A stretch of DNA of 64,000 bases from Sphagnum compactum (GCA_965153455.1 OZ234501.1:1426001-1490000), one strand, 5' to 3'. Positions 11,930-24,037 are shown, counted from the first letter of the stretch. Notes: generated by a model from the letters alone, not told the origin. A program made the numbers and translations.

Positions 11930-12920
11930 AGTATTAATTAATATAAAATTTAGATATCTCAATTAGTTGCCTATGAAGTAATTATCTACATAAAAAATCT
12001 AGATTATTCAATGTAATTACATAATTGGTTGATTTATTTGGTTGATATATTAAAACTCCCATCAATTCAATTACTTAAGATTATAGTACTGAAATTTCTG
12101 AAAATTATGCTAATTGAAATATTGAGAATTAAATAATTAAGTCACTAAAATTACAGTAAAATCCTAAATTCTATTTTAATTTGGTTGTTTAAAATTCTAA
12201 GCTATAGTAATCAAAATAATGACAATTAGATTTAATTCTTCAACATAAAAATAGCCCTATATACGAATTTTAGTAATTGAAAACTACAAAGAAAGTAAAC
12301 TCTCTTCACCAAAAATGCAATATTGTTACTATTGAAAATATCAAAAAATTCAGTAATAATTGTTTTAAAAATTAATTAATAAAATTGCATTACAGTAACT
12401 ACAAAAAGTATGAAAAAAAACTTATGCAATTCCTTTCTTAAATTACAAGAATTGAATCACTAAAATTGCAGTATTTTAATTTAAAACTATTATCGGATTT
12501 CAATTTGTGCAAATTCGTGCAAATTCAATTATTAAAATACAATATATTTAGTATGGATTATCACAGTAATTCAATTACAAAGAAGATAATATTTTATTTA
12601 GAAAATAAATTATAAAGCTTATTTAATAAAGATACAGGAACTTTTTTACTCAAAAATATAATACTTTGATTACTGAAAATTAAAAATAATTTCATCATGA
12701 ATAAAAATTACTGGAATTTAGTTACTAAGTATTACATCAGTTAAATTGAACATTGTAGTATTCAATTGCTGAAAATTGCAATATTTAGATTCCTGAAAAT
12801 TTTACAGGAATTTAACTATTAAAAATATATATAATTTCCTAAGAATTGAAATAATTTGATTTAAAAAAATCACAACAGTGGAATTACAAAAATTATGGTA
12901 ATTAAATTACTAGAAGTTAT
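11930..12920. repeat. degenerate AT-rich short-period repeat field
   Basis: About 1 kb is built of diverged phrases such as attactgaaaattgca, caattactaaaattgcagta and ttcaattacaa, roughly 25-35 bases apart. It looks like an old, much mutated tandem array. No ORF survives. Confidence 0.5.
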
Positions 12921-12967
12921 TGGAACAAAAATAAAAATGTGTAAATACAATGAATTTGTTTCTTGAT

Positions 12968-13010
12968 ATCTATATATGAAGGAAGGTTGTTTGTTTGTTT
13001 GTTTGTCAGG
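12968..13010 (+). mobile_element. possible Helitron 5' end
   Basis: A TC dinucleotide after A is followed by tatatatgaaggaagg and (TTTG)n ending in TTTGTC, a layout common at 5' ends of Helitrons and similar to the start of the element at 15378. A G/C-rich near-palindrome about 200 bases downstream (13203-13225, cggtggcatggccgag) could be a decayed 3' end, but no CTRR terminus is clear. Confidence 0.25.
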
Positions 13011-13359
13011 TTGATATCTACAAAATGGGAATGTCTGGCGAAGTGTTGTTTGTGCCATTGGAAAGTTTTTGATGTGCATGGTGTTGAAGTTGCGACACTT
13101 GGAGCTCTGTAGCAAAAGTTGTTGATTATCAAACCATTTTTTGGCTGAAAATTCAATTAAATCGATTTTGAAAACTAGATGGGAATTTTTTTCACCTCCT
13201 CAGGTCGGTGGCATGGCCGAGACCCCCCGCATTAATCCCTTGAAGCTACTATATATATTGATTCTCAACACTGTATCCCAGATTCCCAGCACTATGTTAG
13301 TTCTTTACAAGGCAGGGCCAAAAACTAGTCCATGAAGGGTACACCTTACAACTATGACC

Positions 13360-13640
13360 GATCGTTTTCAATAAGGTTTCTGCGCATTGCTCTGTTGCAT
13401 TTGCACTTTAAACAGGTTTTGTAAAGCTCAAGATGACGCATCCATAGCTTTTTAAATTGTTGAGAATGATCAAGAAATGAGGAAGATGTAAGACTCGAAA
13501 TTGGGAGGGTTTTAAATGCTGGCTTTTCCTCCTTGAATGAGGTTTACCTCTTCTTGTCTGTCTGTTGTTCCTCGTTTCTAGACTTCAAAGAAACATTGTA
13601 AAAAACTTCCTGGCGCACTCATGGAAGGCCACGAAATCTG
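13360..13640 (+). repeat. dispersed repeat, uninterrupted copy
   Basis: It matches 15224-15377 joined to 16131-16262 (shared order: gttgca..ttgca, ggttttgtaaagctcaagatga, agaatgatcaagaaatgagga, ttttcctccttgaatgaggttt, ctagacttcaaagaaacat). Because this copy lacks the 753-base insert of the other copy, it acts as the empty site for the Helitron-like element at 15378-16130. Confidence 0.7.
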
Positions 13641-14406
13641 AAAAATCTGGTATTAATCGGAAATAGCGGGGTGATCGGTGATGGGCGGGTTTACCCTAGT
13701 AGGTATGAAATGTTGAAAACTTGAGATTAGGGTTTAGTAACACCACCAGCACCAGTGACTGGTTGTAGGGAAAGAAAAGAAAAAACAAAACAAGGTGAAA
13801 CTCAGGTTAGGCTAGCACCCAATTTGGTCCCCTTTCCAATGTCTTTTTTGCCTTGCCCTAATAATTAAGGGTCAACATGAGTGTCACGTTGGTGTATTGT
13901 TTTTGATATATCGTAGGGCAAGGGTATATATATTTTTTCAATTTATTCACACAATGGGTAAGGTATGTTATTGAATTTTTCATCAGGTTAGGGTCCAGGT
14001 CAGGGAAAAAATTCAATAATTTCGGGGATATGTGTGAGGTCCAGGTACCCAATTATCATAAACCCTTGGTTACAGTTTTTAGAAAATGGTGAAAAGGGTA
14101 AATAAGTTCATCTTATTTAATTAAAAAAATGAAATTTGGAACACACTCAGTCTCTGCCCTGCCCTGCCCTGCCCTGCTTCACACACTTACCTTGCCCTAC
14201 TTCAAAATCTGGCCTCTAGGGATCCAGACGGTGATTTTAGGGTTTAGGTTGCGTTTTAGGTTTCAGGGTCGATGGAGCAGCAACAATTTTTAGGGTTAGA
14301 GGTGGCGATTGTAGGGCTTTAGGTGGTATTCTCACTCTAATGAGATTTATACAGGTTTGAAAAACATAACTGGTTTCGACTATGGGTATTTAAAAATTAT
14401 ATCCAA
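13641..14406. other. non-coding stretch with TAGGGTTT motifs and a CCCTG run
   Basis: Several gattagggtttag/tttagggtttaggtt motifs (near 13720 and 14240) and a (CCCTG)n run at 14156-14176 resemble plant promoter/5' leader sequence. No coding exon can be joined to them. Confidence 0.3.
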
Positions 14407-14951
14407 AGTTATGAAATGGGTAATTTTCTTTTTCAAAAATATATGTCCTTGGGCATGCATTCTGTTAAGGTATATTGACTTGGAGAAAACATGGTAAAAG
14501 AAATAATATACCAAACTAATAACTGGTGGGTAGATTTGGGTAAAGTATATAGCTGCACAACAATGGTTAACATTTCTGCATCAATTTTTCGGAGGAAGTT
14601 TTAGAACATATAGCCGAAAAGACAATCAATGGACCTTATAAAGATATCAAAAATATGAAAATCATCCCTGAGAAGATTTAGCCAAATTTTGAGTGTCAAC
14701 TGGATGCGAAGTACAAAATTTGTGATAAAACACACCTTCTATATTCATGGCTACACAATACAAATCAAGTTATAGGAATATGTCATGCATCATGTCTTGC
14801 TAGTGCAGGACATATTTAAGCCGATTTACCATTCAAGCAACATGCCATCATTCATACCCTACAGCAGAACCACCCACATGGATGTTCTGCAAAGAAACCG
14901 CACCCACACCCGCAAGATTTGTGGGGACGGGAAGGGAGGTTTATTTGTACT
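14407..14951 (+). repeat. 545-bp repeat, inverted partner of 6291-6822
   Basis: This is the same unit as 6291-6822 in the opposite orientation, about 8 kb away. It has one 15-base insertion and scattered substitutions. Flanking sequences differ at both ends, so the duplicated unit is bounded, as expected for a mobile element or a patch of copied DNA. Confidence 0.85.
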
Positions 14952-15223
14952 GCCCAAAATGGCCCATGTGCTCTTCCGCTTGAAAAGCATTCCTTCAAAC
15001 AGGGTAGACTGGCCAGTCACCGAACACTTAAGGACAAAGACTTATCACTCTTAGGGTATTGCTCCATTGCTTTTGTTACTCATAAATTTTTTGTAGCCCT
15101 CCACCTGTCACATTCAAAGGTGCAAAAATCTCTAAAATCAGTGAATAAATGAGCAAGTTCTGCTCTTTGGAAGTGAAGGGGAGTGATTTGCACAAACTAA
15201 ACACCTAAGAGTAGTTCGTTGTT

Positions 15224-16262
15224 TTTTGAGTTGAAGCTCTTTACACGTTGCTATGTTGTCTTTGCAATTGAAAGAAGGTTTTCAAAGCTTAAAATGATAC
15301 AATCGTACCTTTTTAGATTGTTTAGAATAGGCAAGATATGAGAAAGATATGAGACTCAGAAAACAAAGGGGTTCTGAATCTTATATATAATTACAACAGT
15401 GTGTCTGTCTGTCTGTCTGTGTGGACAAAATATTGCGGGCAGGGCAGACATAATAAAAGTTATTAACAACATGCGCACCCCAGAGAGCCCAGTTTTTGCC
15501 CATTTTGTTGTTGGAGGGCGGGAGGGCGGGGCGGGGGGTGTGAGATTTTTTTTTTTTTTTGGGATTGGGATGTTGGCACCATGTTTCCAGTTTGTTCCCA
15601 TAAGGTGTCTGTCTGTCCGTCTAGACAAAAAAATGCGGGCAGGGCAGTCTAATATATTAAAAGTTAAACCTACCTACTTAACTGCCTTAAATTTTTGGTT
15701 GGTACAGACAGTTGGTAGGAAAAGAAGGGAGGTAGGTAGGTAGGTAGGCAGGTAGGTAGGTGTGAAAAAGAGGTAGGAAGGAGAGGTAGCCAGGTAGGTA
15801 GAAAAAGTGAGTAAGAAGACAAGATAGGTAGGTAGGAAGGAGAGGCAGCCAGGTAGGTAGAAAAGGTGGGTAGGGAGACAAGGTAGGTAGCTAAGAAGAA
15901 AGGAGAGCCAGCCAGGTAGGTGGAAATTGTGGGTAAGAACACAAGGTAGGTAGATAGGTAGGAAGGAAGGAGAGCCAGATAGGCAGGTAGAAAAGCAGGG
16001 TGAGAAGTCAAGGTAGGTAGGTAGGTAGGTAGGTAGGAGGTAGGTAGGAGAGGCCAGGGCAGCCGCTGCGGGGCCCGGGCGAGGTGCCACGGGTGGCTGG
16101 AGTGGCGTAGCCACGGGTTGCCCTCACTCGTATTAATTATTTTCCTCCTTGAAAGAGGTTTATTCTCTTCTTGCTTCTTCTTTGTTGTTGCTCCTTTGTT
16201 TCTGGACTTCAAAGAAGTATCATAAATCTTATCTTGGCTCATCCATGGACATGAAGATTTTT
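15224..16262 (+). repeat. dispersed repeat, copy interrupted by a Helitron-like insert
   Basis: The left part (15224-15377) and right part (16131-16262) align to consecutive parts of the copy at 13360-13640. The junction falls exactly at the proposed Helitron ends. Confidence 0.7.
15378..16130 (+). mobile_element. non-autonomous Helitron-like element, 753 bp
   Basis: The element starts TCTTATATATAATTACAACA after an A, then has a (GTCT)n run. It ends with a perfect hairpin GTGGC-GTA-GCCAC (16102-16114), 16 bases before the terminus CACTCG, with T as the next base. A|TC...|T with a 3' hairpin is the Helitron pattern. CTCG in place of CTRR is one change from consensus. No target duplication is present, as expected. 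The same 3' end (hairpin, GGG, CCC, CACT) occurs at 61296-61323. Inside are GCAGGGCAG motifs, a T run and a long (TACC)n/(GGTA)n array (15661-16040). No Rep/helicase is encoded, so it would depend on an autonomous partner. Confidence 0.75.
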
Positions 16263-18341
16263 CACCAAGGACAGCTATAGGTACCACAGGTGTGCCTTGT
16301 GAAATAATTAATTATTTTTGAAATTTTCATCTCAATAGATAGGATAAACCTACTTGGAGGATTCTCTATTTTCCTTCACAAATTTTGTTTTAATTATTTA
16401 AAATTATTATCAATATTTATTTATTTTTATTTTAAATTAAATGTCCTTGCTTCTGGGCAAGAAGTTAATATGACCAGGTTATCAATATGAAAAGGAAATT
16501 CATTTTTAAGAACCGCTTGGTATCAACTTTGTGGACAGGTAAGAGCTGCTGGTATTAATAAGGGTTGATTCTTGTTGATAACCTTATGGGAACCGATCAA
16601 TTTAGTGTTTTGTGAAATTATTTTTTGAATTCAGATAATTAATACTTTATTTTCGTGTAGCAAATAATATGATATTTAATAATTGAAACAAATTAATAGA
16701 CTATGTGATTTACTTTTGTGACCAACCAACTATAAATTATATTAGATAATTTAGATTATAAATTAGATTAGGATTAATTTTATTTATTATTAGAAAAATA
16801 AAATTTAAAACATTATATATATACATAGAAATCCCAAAAAAATTACGTTTAAAAATCAGTTTTAAAATATAATTCATTGTAATACCTAAAGTTCTAATAA
16901 TGTATTATATAATATGTAAAATATAGTTAAAATCTCATATAATACATAATATGTTTAAAATACCATATAAATACATATAAATATGCATAGGTAGGTTTGT
17001 TTAGGTGATGTTTTTTCTAGGGCAAAATCTTGCCAGGTGGTGAAAGAAACAATCAAGTTGTTCATTATGGAATGGCATTGCCCTTGGTCCTTAAGGTTAC
17101 AGCCAAAGTAAAAACTTTACATCCATCATAAAATGACATATCACCATTTGGCATCTTCAAATTGGTTTAAGAGTGAGCCAAAATTGTATCTGCAAAGATC
17201 CTGCATGGAAGTGTAGTCTCTTGGAGACCATAATACCTCGCCAAATTTTACACACTTTTGTTCAATAATTTATTTTCATTCAACAAATAGAATATTCTTG
17301 AGAATTCTTCATTTTCCTCCATAAAATTTATGTATTTTGAAAATTAGGATATCTGGAAATTTGAGCATTTTGAATGTATAAATATTTATATATGATAGTA
17401 GTGTCAAAAATGGTCTAGGTACTATGGTAAAATTGTAGTGTGCCCTCTCCATGCTTTAGGAAATTTCTGCAAGGGCTTTTTACTTATTAGGGTTTATGAG
17501 GGACATTGAATTTTTTTTAATGTTGCAATCAAATATTTGGGAGCAAAATTTTGCACTACTGCACAAAAAGTATTACTTATAAGGGAATATTTTGTTGCAA
17601 TAAGCCCTTGATAGAGCAACTTTTTTGGAAAAAACTTAACAAAACTTTCAACTATTAAAATTTTAAATTATTTCTAATAAAATAATTTATAGCAAACTGA
17701 CCAAGGTACTCACTATTTATTATTTTTAAACTGATGTAATCATGCCCTAATTTTTGGGCCCTTCTTTCTAGGCTTTCTAATTCTTTTTTTAAAAAGTTTC
17801 TGATGAAACAAGTGCACATTTATGATTTTCAAATTTAAAAATAATAAAAGATTTAAACATATATTTTATAAAAATCTTTTTCAAAATTAAAAATTGGATT
17901 AAAATTATACAATAAAGTTCCACTTCAACTTACAAAACATAGAAGTTGTGATAAGCTTGTTAAACCCTACATTGGTCAACTTCACTTCTCTAGGGCAATT
18001 TGCTTTAGACATGATTTACATTTTGAAACTCACATCAAATTCTTGGGTACTTCCCATTAGCAATTTCAAGAATTTCAAATCATTTATTTTGTAACAGATT
18101 TTAATCCAACATCACTTGTTAGGTTCACAATTCAATGAACTACCTTCACCAAAAACATTTAATCTCCTTCCCAAAATGTCAACTCCTATTCTTAACTGTT
18201 GTAAGCTCTCACCAAAAAACAATTTCATTTATACATACTTATATAAACAAAGTTGATGTTCCTATTGATGTCCATCAAGTTATTTGAACATTCCCACCAT
18301 GTTACCTAGTTGGTCTATTGTGACCTTCCATGTGTTGTCCA
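16263..18341. other. AT-rich gene-free stretch
   Basis: Very AT-rich with poly-A/T tracts. No domains or clear repeats were seen. Confidence 0.35.
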
Positions 18342-18351
18342 ATTGCATCTC

Positions 18352-18490
18352 ATATTTATCCCATATGTTTTGCCCAAATGTATGCATGTCTTGCTTATAT
18401 AATGGGGCCAATACACTACATTATCCCATATGTTTTGCCCAAAAGGTATGCATGTCTTTCAAACATAATGGGTCCAAATACATTACTAAT
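18352..18490. repeat. tandem duplication, two ~67-bp copies
   Basis: The phrase tcccatatgttttgcccaaa followed by tatgcatgtct occurs twice about 67 bases apart, each followed by ataatggg.ccaa.aca..ac. This is a local tandem duplication with few differences. Confidence 0.75.
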
Positions 18491-18650
18491 CTTTTTGCAT
18501 AGCCTCACAAGTTGAAAGTTTATTATTTTTGGTAAATGTGTGTGCAATTATAATCCTTCATTTTTAAAAGAACTTAATTGGACTCAGGAGACGTCCCCAA
18601 CTAATTACATGTGTAACATTAGGGTTTTTCAATGTTTGTCAACCCTAATC

Positions 18651-19660
18651 ATTTCCTCACCTCCACATCAAATGTTTTATTATGAGCATTGTCCAAAAAA
18701 ATTTAGGTTCTAGTGACACAATGAAAGTAAAGTTGATGAACCTTACTAGTTTTAAATTGCAGTCTAATCTCCTTTAAAGACATGTCTTTTACATGAAATT
18801 CTAAAAACAATAGATGGAGAACACAAAACACACAAAACATATTTTTTCTCTTAAGAAGATTTGTTTCCTTAGTTCCACAACATTCTCTTTAAATTCACCA
18901 CCAAATCTGCATTCCCATCGCCACCACATTCATAAAACCAACCACTAGCTCTCCATTACCCTTTTCCATTAAAAGCAAAACTTCACAAGATACAAACATT
19001 AACAACACAAGCCACACACCAAGATTTGATGTTAGAACAAGGACCACCATGTAAATCAACAACAATGTTATTGTTTTCGAAAACTAAAAAAATATAAACA
19101 CAACAAACAAAGCATGATTGTACAAACAAGAATCCTACCTTGGACCTTCATTGCTCACATCCACATTCTCTAGAATGAAAATTGTGGGCCAAAGTTAAGA
19201 TACTTTAAATCATCCCATCCATTATTGATCAATTTTAGGTTACAAGGGTTTTTGTGAATTAGCCTAATTATCTTCAACCTATGTGAAGTTCAGTCCTTCT
19301 ATAAGAACTAGTTATCTTTGATAGCTAAGATCAAAGTATCAATGTCAAAAGTTCATTACCTTGCCTATTGGCTAGTATAATTATGATAGACAATAAATAA
19401 AATTAATGAGTTTCATTTGGACATCAATGTGACAAGTTGCACAGAGCTACACTATTTTATCACAACATTTGACTAGTTTGATTCTTTAAACAATCATTTT
19501 ATTCATTTAGTGTTGGAAAGTATCTCCATTGTAGATACCTTTGCCATCTCTTGAGTTGAGAGGCAATGGGGTAGAGATTGCTATGGGACAGTCACATTGC
19601 AACAGATCAAGTTGTTTATTGTTTTTATGTAAACATTGTTTTAACACATACATAATATTA
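18651..19660 (+). repeat. ~1-kb dispersed repeat, uninterrupted copy
   Basis: It matches 29421-30148 followed by 36162-36450 nearly base for base, for example gagcattgtccaaaaaaatt, ccattattgatcaatttt and ttgagaggcaatggg. No coding capacity or terminal repeats were seen. It is the intact, pre-insertion version of the site where the chromovirus at 30149-36161 landed. Confidence 0.85.
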
Positions 19661-21999
19661 TCATAATTAGATAAAATAAGTGTAACAATACCCAAAAAAA
19701 ACATGAAATATTAGGCTGAAAACGTGTTCCATGTTACAAGATAATATAACATTGTCATGAATCAAACCAATCCTCCAATACTAAAAGGCCAACAATAGAG
19801 ATCTTAATTCAACTAGGTTGTCTGCACTCTAGAGAGAGCATGATGTAATAATAGTGTTTTTTTTCATCGTAGCAGGAAAAAAAAGAAAAATGGAAAAGCC
19901 ATACACAGTCTCAAAGTCGCCCTATTAAGAGGAAGTTTTTTTTTCGAATCGCCATATGTTTACAATAGGAACTACCACGTCACCTAAACTTAGCACGATT
20001 CTTAAACTTTTTTACTTTCCTCTCTGACTTGTAGCCAAATATAGCTAAATCCTCTTGTGAATAATGGCCAACCCCACCGGCCTCACAAATTTGAAAAAGA
20101 AAAAAAAGACTGGAACTTCGAAGTTGGAAGCGTGTTGTGGAGGGAGTTGCGGTGGAGGTATTGCTGCTGCTTCTGCGTTACTTACGTCCGTGTTGCGCGC
20201 ATCTGACGTGATCGACCGCAGACCCTTGTTTCCACAACTTCCGCGGACATCCCCTTAGAGAGTACAGCATTTCGCATCAAGCACTATAAATTGGTTGATT
20301 TTACGTCTAGTGCATCATTATCTGTACACTCAAGCTCAGCTATGTAATCATAGCTAGCTAGATAGGTATGCCTACTTAAGTGAGTAGGTAATAGGCTTAG
20401 AGTAGGTAGGTAAGTAAATAAGCTTAGGAGGCAATTAGGAAAGCGTCGACTAGATATGCCCAGGCAATTTAATCATAGGCTAGATAAGTACAGCCAAGTT
20501 TTTAAACATTTAATAAGGATCCAATCATTTTGTTGGGGATGAGACTTTTTGAATGATTCATCCCAAATGGCACGTGCATTCTAAATAATTATAGTGTGTA
20601 ATATGTGAAAATCATCCTTTCTTACTTATATAATTTATAAAATTAAAATTGTAGACTAAGTATGTGGAAATAAATTTAATGTATTCAATCACCAACTGCA
20701 TCTTTTCCAAAGTGAAAAACATCATGGATAAGGTGCAAATTGTTAAAAATAAAAGACAAAAGAATTTGCAAAATCTAAAAGTGAGATCTAAAAAAATGAC
20801 CTAAAACAATTCAAATTTAAATCTTAAAAGAAGAGATTTTGAAATATTAAGCTTGCATGCTTGTTTGGGTGCTTTAGCATTCCCTTGAAAGACAGACAGA
20901 TGTAACAATTTTTGGACATCCTGCAGGTGGTTCTATAGTTTAGATACAAGTTTGACAAACATAAGGAATGGGATTAACTCAATGTCAAGCAAACGCACAT
21001 CCTAAAAAAACCAAATAAGTTACCTGGGTCTTCTCATAGGTAGCTTGCTGTTCATTGAATGCCATCTCATAAACAACAAGCAACCAAATTTCAATTCAAC
21101 ATTAATAACTCATTGTGTTGCTCAATTTTTCAAATGTTTATCAATTTGGTTATACCTACGCAAATAAAAAATCACAAATACAAGTGAAAATGAAAATGAA
21201 AATTATATTTAAAAATAAAAATATAAGCAAATTCAAAAATTTAAAAAAAAAAAGAAAAATAAAATGAAATGAAATGATCTTAAAAACTTAATTATCCTAA
21301 GAAACAGGATCCCTATGACCCATTATTTCTATCCCACATTCTTGATAAACAAGCACCTCCTCCATTTAAGTGATTCTAATACCACAACTAGTTTTATTGA
21401 ATACGATTTTATTTTTAAAATTTAAAAAATCTGCAATAACTTGTCCACAATAAGTCAAAGTTAGTTTAGTTCACGTAATCTCCCAGTTCAACATTTGACA
21501 GTAAATCTCGATTAAGGAGAATTCTTCTAGCTTATTTCTCTACTACGGTTAGGATCTGAATTTGAGCAATCACATGCTTTGCTAGGTGTTCTTACGTCGC
21601 CCTTGTCAGAGAGTGACAGGCCAAGTTCCAGGTCATAGTGTTCTGTAGTGGCTACATTGTAATGCTGACATTTGTACTCATTTCAGTGAATTGCACAAAC
21701 ATATAGAGTACTGACAAGTGCAATGAAGCATTTCCAGAAGTCTACTGCAAGCTTAGGATGTATGTAAAACTACAACCTATTCACAGAATCAGCTGATCCT
21801 ATGAAATAGGTTCTCCAGTGTATGTTGAATGCGGTATTTGTGATGAAAGCTGTACTACAAAGTTCACTGCCAACCACCTGAAATGCAGACTTGAATACTG
21901 TTCAGGAATTGTTTGTGCTTGAGTTTGGCAGAACCAGCTTTTGGTCCATGCATGGTGCTCTGAGATCACTGACATGACAGATTTGCTGTATACCTGTGT
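19661..21999. other. gene-free stretch, local CpG-rich patch near 20.1-20.25 kb
   Basis: Mostly AT-rich. A GC-richer patch at 20064-20260 has an ATG-started 64-codon frame (Lys-rich, then Gly/Cys/Ala-rich) with no family resemblance, and a TAGG block lies at 20360-20420. Nothing else is supportable. Confidence 0.35.
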
Positions 22000-23039
22000 T
22001 TATTGAATGGTATGTAATCCCAATTCTGTCCACTTGTCCTGGTTTGCGAGTTGCTGTTCTTGATCTGCCACACAGAAAACCATTTTGACATCAGAGCACA
22101 CAATCATTCCCTGATATAGATAATATAGCATCCAACAAATACTGATGACTAAAACTATTGCTGAATGAGAAACTGGCAAGCAACCAATCCATCGGACCAC
22201 TAGTTTCTGGGAGAATCTTAAGCCATAAATGTAATCTGGTGCATGGTTGTCAGACCTTGCTTCTTGAATACTGACTGTGGTGAGGACCTGAACGTTATCT
22301 AATACTACTACTAGGGCCTTACAGCTTGTCTTTTCTCTCTCTTGCACCGAGAACATTCACAGCTCTAGGATCACAGTCTTTGTGAGATGAACACAGAAAT
22401 GAAGAACTCAAAATTGCACGGGCGGGTTGTGTGTGTGTTGTGCGAAATATAAAGATATAAGGGTCTCTCGAAAGAAGGGATTGTAGTCGTGTACTTGATT
22501 CGTCAATCTCATCAGCTGGAGGAGCCACGCCAGGGGGAAACGGGATGTCTGTGCAACCAACAATCACAAAGTTTAAGAAAACAACCCAACCCTGTCAAAA
22601 GCAAATCAACAAGTAGTACGAATTGCTTTTTCTTGGAAGTTCCTATGCCACGATCTCGACAAACCCATCACCACCTGCAGACAGGTTGTTCTCCAGCAAA
22701 AGAAACCAAAACAAACACTGTGAAGAAGAACACGAGAAAAAATATTGAGTCAATTTTTTTTGGCAAATTCAATTTTGACAAAGACATAAAAGTGTTAACA
22801 TCTTTTATTCCCTCTCCTATAAATCACAACACTAAACCCCAGTAGCACATCACAAAAACAGCTATCACGGACTCGCATATAAACACAACCACCACAAGAA
22901 GTGCGTTGCAAGTGCGGTTCAGTTTGAAAGTCGATGAGAGAAGAGGACGCACAATACACGTACCATCGTGAGGCAGCTTGTCGACGAGCCATTCGTCATC
23001 CACAATGTCCAACAAGATGCCTGGGAAAAGCTCCGCCAT
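22000..23039 (-). CDS. APC13: APC13/BONSAI-like subunit of the anaphase-promoting complex, three exons
   Basis: The exons (minus) are 23039-22964, 22548-22495 and 22064-22000. The introns of 415 and 430 bases have GTACGT..CAG and GTACAC..CAG borders, and phases fit (phase 1 at both junctions). Spliced length is 195 nt, 64 residues plus TAA; Arabidopsis BONSAI has about the same size. Exon 1 gives MAELFPGILLDIVDDEWLVD, matching the family start (MAE...G.L.DIVD.EW..D.LP.D). Exon 2 gives DIPFPPG and acidic residues. Exon 3 gives NQEQQLANQDKWTELGLHTI, matching the family tail (NQE.QQ.....W.DL.L...). APC13 is a small scaffold-stabilising subunit of the nuclear cyclosome E3 ligase that drives mitotic cyclin degradation. 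All family landmarks and splice sites are intact, so it is probably functional. The start was chosen because the upstream in-frame codons lack homology. Confidence 0.93.
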
Positions 23040-23144
23040 AATGATACAAACACGCAATCGCACAGCGCAACGTCTGTTTTCGTTTCGTCGTCCTTCCGCA
23101 CAAAAGTCCCTGTTCTGGGGTTTAGAAAATTTAGGGTACTTGAC

Positions 23145-23152
23145 TAGGGTTT
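23145..23152 (-). promoter_or_regulatory. telo-box (AAACCCTA) upstream of APC13
   Basis: The minus strand carries AAACCCTA 106 bases upstream of the APC13 start codon. Telo-boxes are common in plant promoters or leaders of cell-cycle and translation genes. Function here is inferred from position and family only. Confidence 0.45.
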
Positions 23153-23397
23153 AATCCCGAACACCTTTTATCAGGGTTTTGCATGTCCACTAGTACTTGG
23201 GCCAACCCCTCAACAATCGCCCTCTTGAGCAAAAGAGGTTTTTTTGCAGCCCCCACTGGCTTATGTCTGCCGAGTGCCCCATTACAAGCCCAAAACATGC
23301 AGTACAAAAGTATCAGCTGTCCAAGATGTGTCATCCATTGGATGCCTGTTCTAACTCAGTTGTGGATGAATCTCAACTGAGATAATATGGCCACATT

Positions 23398-23730
23398 GAA
23401 CCAGCACCCACCAGTGCACCATCCACGGGATGAACCTCAACTGAGTTAATATTTGGTTTCACCTTGGTAACCAATTCTGTAGGAAATAGGTTTCATACAG
23501 AGGTAGGCAGGTAGGAAAATAGGCAACTACTAGGTAAGTAGATGGTTTATATATATGTAAGGGCTGGTTTTTATTATCTACCTACTAGTAATCTGTTTGT
23601 GGGTTGTCAGTAGGTAGATAGTAAAAAAAACACAACCACCATGGTTAGCTAAGGAACTGGAACACAACAGAATATTTTTTTCAGACCATTTGTCATTCAT
23701 CCTTCGTGGTGCACTGGTGGGTGCTGGTTC
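23398..23730 (+). mobile_element. MITE-like element with 24-bp terminal inverted repeats
   Basis: The left end GAACCAGCACCC.. (23398-23421) is a perfect inverted match to the right end ..GGGTGCTGGTTC (23707-23730) over 24 bases, and the match continues outward with two mismatches (tggccacatt against the complement of attgcggcca). The 333-base unit contains TAGG and CCTA blocks that can pair internally. No ORF is present. If the ends are as stated, ATT flanks both sides, which could be a 3-bp target duplication as in PIF/Harbinger MITEs. Related ends lie at 24037 and at 54993-55366. Confidence 0.65.
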
Positions 23731-24037
23731 ATTGCGGCCAGTTAATCTTTGGTTTCACCTTGGTAACCAATTCTATAGGAAATAGGTCTCATATATAGGT
23801 GGATTGGTAGAAAAATAGGTGAATTACTAAGTAAATAGATGGTTTATACATAAGTAAGGGTTGTTTTTACTACCTACCTTCTAACAACCTGCTTGTGGGT
23901 TGTCAGTAGGTAGGTAGAAAAAAAAGAGCAACTGAGCTAACCACCATGGTTAGCTAAGCAACCGGAACCCAACAGAAAACTGTTTCCTGACCACTTACCA
24001 TTCATTCTTCATGGTGCGATGGTGGGTGCCGGTTCAC
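23731..24037 (+). mobile_element. second, partial copy of the same MITE-like unit
   Basis: This is a direct repeat of most of the preceding unit (tttggtttcaccttggtaac, gggttgtcagtaggtag, ccaccatggttagctaag), ending in the same right terminus (gatggtgggtgccggttc). The left terminus is missing, so the two units probably arose by tandem duplication or insertion with loss of one end. Confidence 0.6.

Noticed and set aside
15670-16287. Minus-strand frames of up to 205 codons rich in YLPTYLP-type repeats
   Set aside because: They are translations of the (GGTA)n microsatellite inside the Helitron-like element, and all frames open for the same reason.
20064-20258. ATG-started 64-codon plus frame with Lys and Gly/Cys/Ala runs
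   Set aside because: No family resemblance, no splice partners, and composition follows local low complexity.
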